Shown piece by piece: positions 57,558 to 64,000 of a stretch of DNA of 64,000 bases. Source of the DNA: Dysidea avara (lineage: Eukaryota > Porifera > Demospongiae > Dictyoceratida > Dysideidae). Each line of letters starts with the position of its first letter. Position 1 is the stretch's first letter. The notes under the pieces are model-generated. The model had not been told where the DNA came from, did not search any database, and saw nothing but the letters and a program-made list of their open reading frames with translations. A program made the position numbers and the translations under genes. The stretch spans positions 12,215,725 to 12,279,724 of the forward strand of contig NC_089285.1 in NCBI RefSeq assembly GCF_963678975.1, in the 5' to 3' direction.

Positions 57558-58120
57558 ATTTATTTATTTTAAATGCAGCATTAATGGCCTGTGGGCAACA
57601 TGTACCTGCAGCCAGGGAAAATATACATACACACAATATATCCTTATTACAATTACTACTTACACTATTACAGCTATACTAATAATTACAGTTGGTGGGG
57701 ATTGGTTCCCTAGAGCAACGATAACAAGGACATAGAAAATGGTACGTACAGGCTCTCTCACAATTAAAGCTGTCAGTAAAATGAGTCCAGAAGTGGTTAG
57801 TTATGTGATGCTTGATTATGTTAGTAGATAATGACAGGTCTAAGACTGGTAAACAGTTATAAAGTCTCATGATTTTGTTAAAGTAAAAATGGTGTTGAGT
57901 TGCTGTTGATGTCCTGGGTGAATTAACTTTTGGTGGGTTCCAGACCTCGTAGCACTGATAGCAAAAGTGGTGTGATGATTGATATTAGAGTTATCTGTTG
58001 GTGATTTTAAAGATTTTATAAAGAACATTAGGTCATGAAGTTCGAAGATATACACAAGTGGCAGTAGATTTAGTTGTTGCAGTCTAGATTTGTATGATGA
58101 ATTATTAGGTAGCTCTATGG
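57558..58120 (-). repeat. LINE 3' end, copy 2
   Basis: The duplicate of 9697-10300 with the same MYIFELHDLMFFIKSL frame and decayed C-terminus. It is inherited with the segmental duplication. Confidence 0.65.
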
Positions 58121-58394
58121 GCCTGTGGGAATTATGCTCTAAATTTCCATCATTATTCTATTCTGAATTTCTCCTAAAATTTCATCAACATGTTCATTTT
58201 TATTCTTTTTATGCTTCTGACTTTATCATTATTCCCCAATTACAGTTAATTATAGCAAAACAGTATAACACATGCAAAAAGTCTAGCAAAACATTGCACA
58301 CAATAATTTGTAAAGTAACTGTCAATAAATGCATTATGATACATTTAATTTCGCTCATAGGTGAAGTTCAACGACTATTATACTGCAGCCATTA

Positions 58395-59963
58395 AGAACA
58401 CCTCCACGTAGTCTTGCAATGAACTTTGCTGCTGGGAGTTAAAAGAAGACTTCAACAGTGAAAAGACCCGCTCAGATGCTGCTGATGATGGCTGTACAAG
58501 TAATACTTTACGGGCAGCTGCTGCCCAGCACAGTAAATCAGACTCATTACGATGCCACCACTGGAGAATATCTTATTGCAGGAGGTTGCACACATGCTGT
58601 CGCATAGCGGATAATGTTTTGCTGTAAAGCTTGATTGGTACTTGTGGATCCTCCTGAGCACAATGGACGGAAAACTCCTTGCAGTAAATTCTTATACAGT
58701 GGAACCTGTCTATAATGGTCACCTTGGGACCAGATATATCTGGCCATTATATACAGGTGGCTGTTATAGAGAAAACCTGTATAAGGTGGTCAGCAGCATT
58801 TTAGTGGCTATGGCCGTTATAAATGAGTGATTATTATTAAGAGGCTCGCGCCAACCGCAATGCAGTAATATTTTTAGTACAGAAAGGACAAGGTGAGCTT
58901 GTTATGAATGTTGGTTGTAGCTATTGAATACGTTTAAGCAATGGAGCCTGATAGATTATATAGTATTCATTGAACGGCAGGAAGTGTGATAATTGTGAAA
59001 CTGTGCCGTGGTGCCAGACAGTTGGCTTAACAAGCCACCATAAAAGGTAGCGACCGCTATATGAAGGAGAAAGTTATGTATACAGTGATTCATAGTCGAA
59101 TTCTTGGTTGGCCGTTATACGCGTTAGACAGGTGACCGCTTAATGCAGACAACAATGCATACGTTTGTATGGGAAAATATTTGGGACCTCGTGTCCATGG
59201 CCGTTATGCAGAGGTGACCGCTTAATCCAGGTGACCGTAACACAGGTTCCACTGTATCACTACTACTACTACTACACAATCTCCGAGCAATAGCATTGAC
59301 ATTAGGAATGTGCCCAGCACGGATTGAGGCCCTGACAGTTTCTATTTTCTCACAGGCCTCCATGACTAAAGGACCATCTCCTTCAAGTGAATAAGTAGCA
59401 GTCACAAATGGCTTTCCCCAGTCCATTATGGCAGCAAGCTCCACTTCAAGCTGGGCCTTTTTTTGAGGAACAGAAAAAAAGTTCAACAACTGTGCAGTAG
59501 TGGTAGCTGAACCAAGATCATCATGTTGTAAAAATGGCAAAACATCTCCAAATTGTGCTGATACTTGTCCAATAACTTCCCAATGGCTCCACCAACGTGT
59601 TGGACTATAAGTTGCCATTGATTTTCCTGTCTGTTCAAGCCACAAAAACCTTGTTTTAGGACTATGTGAAAACAGGCTAATCCAACTTGTGATAAATTCA
59701 GAAAGATTTGGTGCATTGAAATGTTCTCCTATGCGGTCAATGGTATGAGAAAAGCAGCCAATGCTCAAAAGGTTAGGGTACATAACTTTGAGAGTACGAA
59801 CAGCTATTTCATTTACAGCTGCCCTGTATTTCATGGGGGGTGGCTCTGCATGTAGACCTAATGATAACTGTACATGTACACCCACAGAGCAGATCCATGT
59901 AAGATGGATACCATTACAAAGTGAATATGTGCAGGAAATTTCCGATGACCAACTCTGATTCAT
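58395..59963 (-). pseudogene. hAT-type transposase remnant, copy 2, with inserted element
   Basis: A longer open frame than copy 1 (59963 down to about 59270): GCFSHTIDRIGEHFN, TRFLWLEQTGKSMATYSP, WWSHWEV, AAIMDWGKPFVTATYSLEGD. It is then interrupted by the element at 58697-59254. The remaining C-terminal part (LCWAAAARKVLLV) lies at 58400-58560. A deletion relative to copy 1 (about 10740-10950) removes part of the middle. Inactive. Confidence 0.75.
58697..59254 (+). mobile_element. 558-bp Tc1/pogo-like TIR element
   Basis: Perfect 13-bp ends CAGTGGAACCTGT and ACAGGTTCCACTG with TA on both sides. The CAGTGGAACCT end is the style of pogo/Tigger elements (inferred). The paired copy at about 11045 has the empty site (CTTATCAC). 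There is no transposase inside, so it is non-autonomous. Confidence 0.8.
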
Positions 59964-60050
59964 AATAAAAGCAATGAAATGTTATGTAATTCACTGTCCT
60001 ATATAACATACAACTACTTATCATACAAGTCAGTGTTAGTGTTGTTGTCA

Positions 60051-63109
<3,059 letters not shown>

Positions 63110-63339
63110 CTGTGGAGGGAAACAGGAAATGTTTATATTAAGAAGTATATTCACTAATCCACCATCTAAAGTAGCCACTTGTCTGTTGCAGCTAAGCCTG
63201 GTTCCACTGCTAATATTTATCCTGTAGACCACACCTAACTATTTAGTTATAGTATAGAAACCTTAGTGTATATACAGTTACAGGAAATACTCTGCACACT
63301 TTTCAAAATCATACGATACGGTAGTACTATATATTAGGG

Positions 63340-63700
63340 ATCATGCAGAACTGGGCTTTTCCAGCCAAAAATATCACCCTAAAACCAACCTCAGTTTCCC
63401 TTCATGACAACTTGGCAGTATTGGTTAACCCAAAAATGTCTTCAGACCAACCCCAAAAGTTTCTATGGAAACTAACTGATGCATTCAGCCAAACATAACT
63501 TGACAATGGATATAGCTTCAAGCTTGATTTCTTCACTATTCAACATCCACTTTTGGCCAACTGTAGTACGTACTGCTCTTTGTTTGTAATGTTGCACAAT
63601 GGACTGAAGCAAAGCATAATGGTCACTGTTCAATCCAGAGTAGTTGGGGCTCATGAATCATCTGTATTTTTTGTGGGACTTTATTGATTGCATCTGGAGG
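63340..63700. repeat. Dispersed repeat related to 20275-20660
   Basis: AGGGATCATGCAGAA at the start, then CAAGCTTGATTTCTTCACT and GTAGTACGTACTG. Parts match the repeats near 20500 and 49500. It is non-coding, inside an EZH intron. Confidence 0.4.
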
Positions 63701-63928
63701 TGCTTTTCTTACTGTTCTTCATTTATAGCACTGTATAGCAGGTGAACATAGCTCGAAGCATAATGGCTATTTCACTTTAGAGTCAGTAATTGATACCTGG
63801 GGTGCATGTTCAGACGAAAACATTAACCCTGGTGCCATTCTTTCTTTTGATGTGGTATGCATGGGTTCATAATGTTACAAAAAAGTAAACAAACAAGTAC
63901 AAGGAAAAATCAGGAATTTTAAATTCAA

Positions 63929-64000
63929 TTAGGGATCATAGAAATAAAAAGTAGGGAAGCAAGGGAGTTGCAAATATACTAGTGGACATTTAATCCCTAA
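63929..64000 (+). mobile_element. Short MITE-like element (AGGGATCATAGAAATAAAAAG family)
   Basis: 72 bp from TAGGGATCATAGAAATAAAA to TAGTGGACATTTAATCCCTA. The ends are short inverted repeats (TAGGGAT/ATCCCTA). It is the most complete member in the window. Confidence 0.6.

Overview
The window is AT-rich animal nuclear DNA. It has multi-exon genes with canonical GT/AG introns of 48 bp to 3.7 kb and dense small inverted-repeat transposons. There are no operons, ribosome-binding sites or bacterial features. A CARD domain joined to a small GTPase, a GK5-type FGGY kinase, an EZH Polycomb methyltransferase and F-box/LRR proteins all point to a metazoan. The gene style suggests a sponge or another early-branching animal, but that is my guess and not something the sequence proves.

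Layout. 1-7795 holds pieces of a secreted GH32 (invertase-type) glycosidase: exons 1-6 of copy A, then exons 10-15 of copy D, all on the minus strand. 7806-12610 holds a broken F-box/LRR gene, LINE and hAT remnants, and the last four coding exons of an EZH gene. 13640-14623 is a Ty3/Gypsy fragment. 15363-23881 (+) is a gene I reconstruct as CARD - Pro/Ser linker - Rab-type GTPase (about 460 aa). 24049-31260 (-) is complete GH32 copy B; all 15 exons join in frame (589 aa). 33828-38597 (-) is GH32 copy C. 38679-40214 (+) is an intronless GK5-like kinase whose ATG lies 81 bp from that of GH32-C. 40427-44931 (+) is a mitochondrial rRNA methyltransferase (MRM1-like). 45600-49018 holds decayed mobile-element-type ORFs. 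49950-51962 (-) is an intact F-box/LRR gene. 52170-53611 is a LINE. 54844-57145 is a second F-box/LRR gene broken by an inversion. 58395-59963 is hAT debris with a transposon inserted. 60051-63109 (-) is the CXC-SET end of EZH, which runs off the right edge.

History visible in the sequence. A unit [tail of the Rab gene - whole GH32 - first codons of GK5] was duplicated in tandem, giving GH32-B and GH32-C with a chopped GK5 head and Rab tail between them. Positions 1 to about 13165 are then a second copy of 27240 to about 61780, in the same order and orientation, minus about 19.6 kb (35263-54881). Many insertions (palindromic MITEs with 9-bp target duplications, hAT and TA-type MITEs, truncated non-LTR elements, microsatellite expansions) differ between the paired copies and so post-date the duplications.

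Function. GH32 would hydrolyse beta-fructosides outside the cell. GK5 is a sugar/polyol-type kinase sharing the GH32 promoter region. The CARD-GTPase could link death-fold signalling to membrane traffic. The last two statements are inference. The most novel items are the CARD-Rab fusion and the GH32 enzyme with an embedded PAN/apple-like module.
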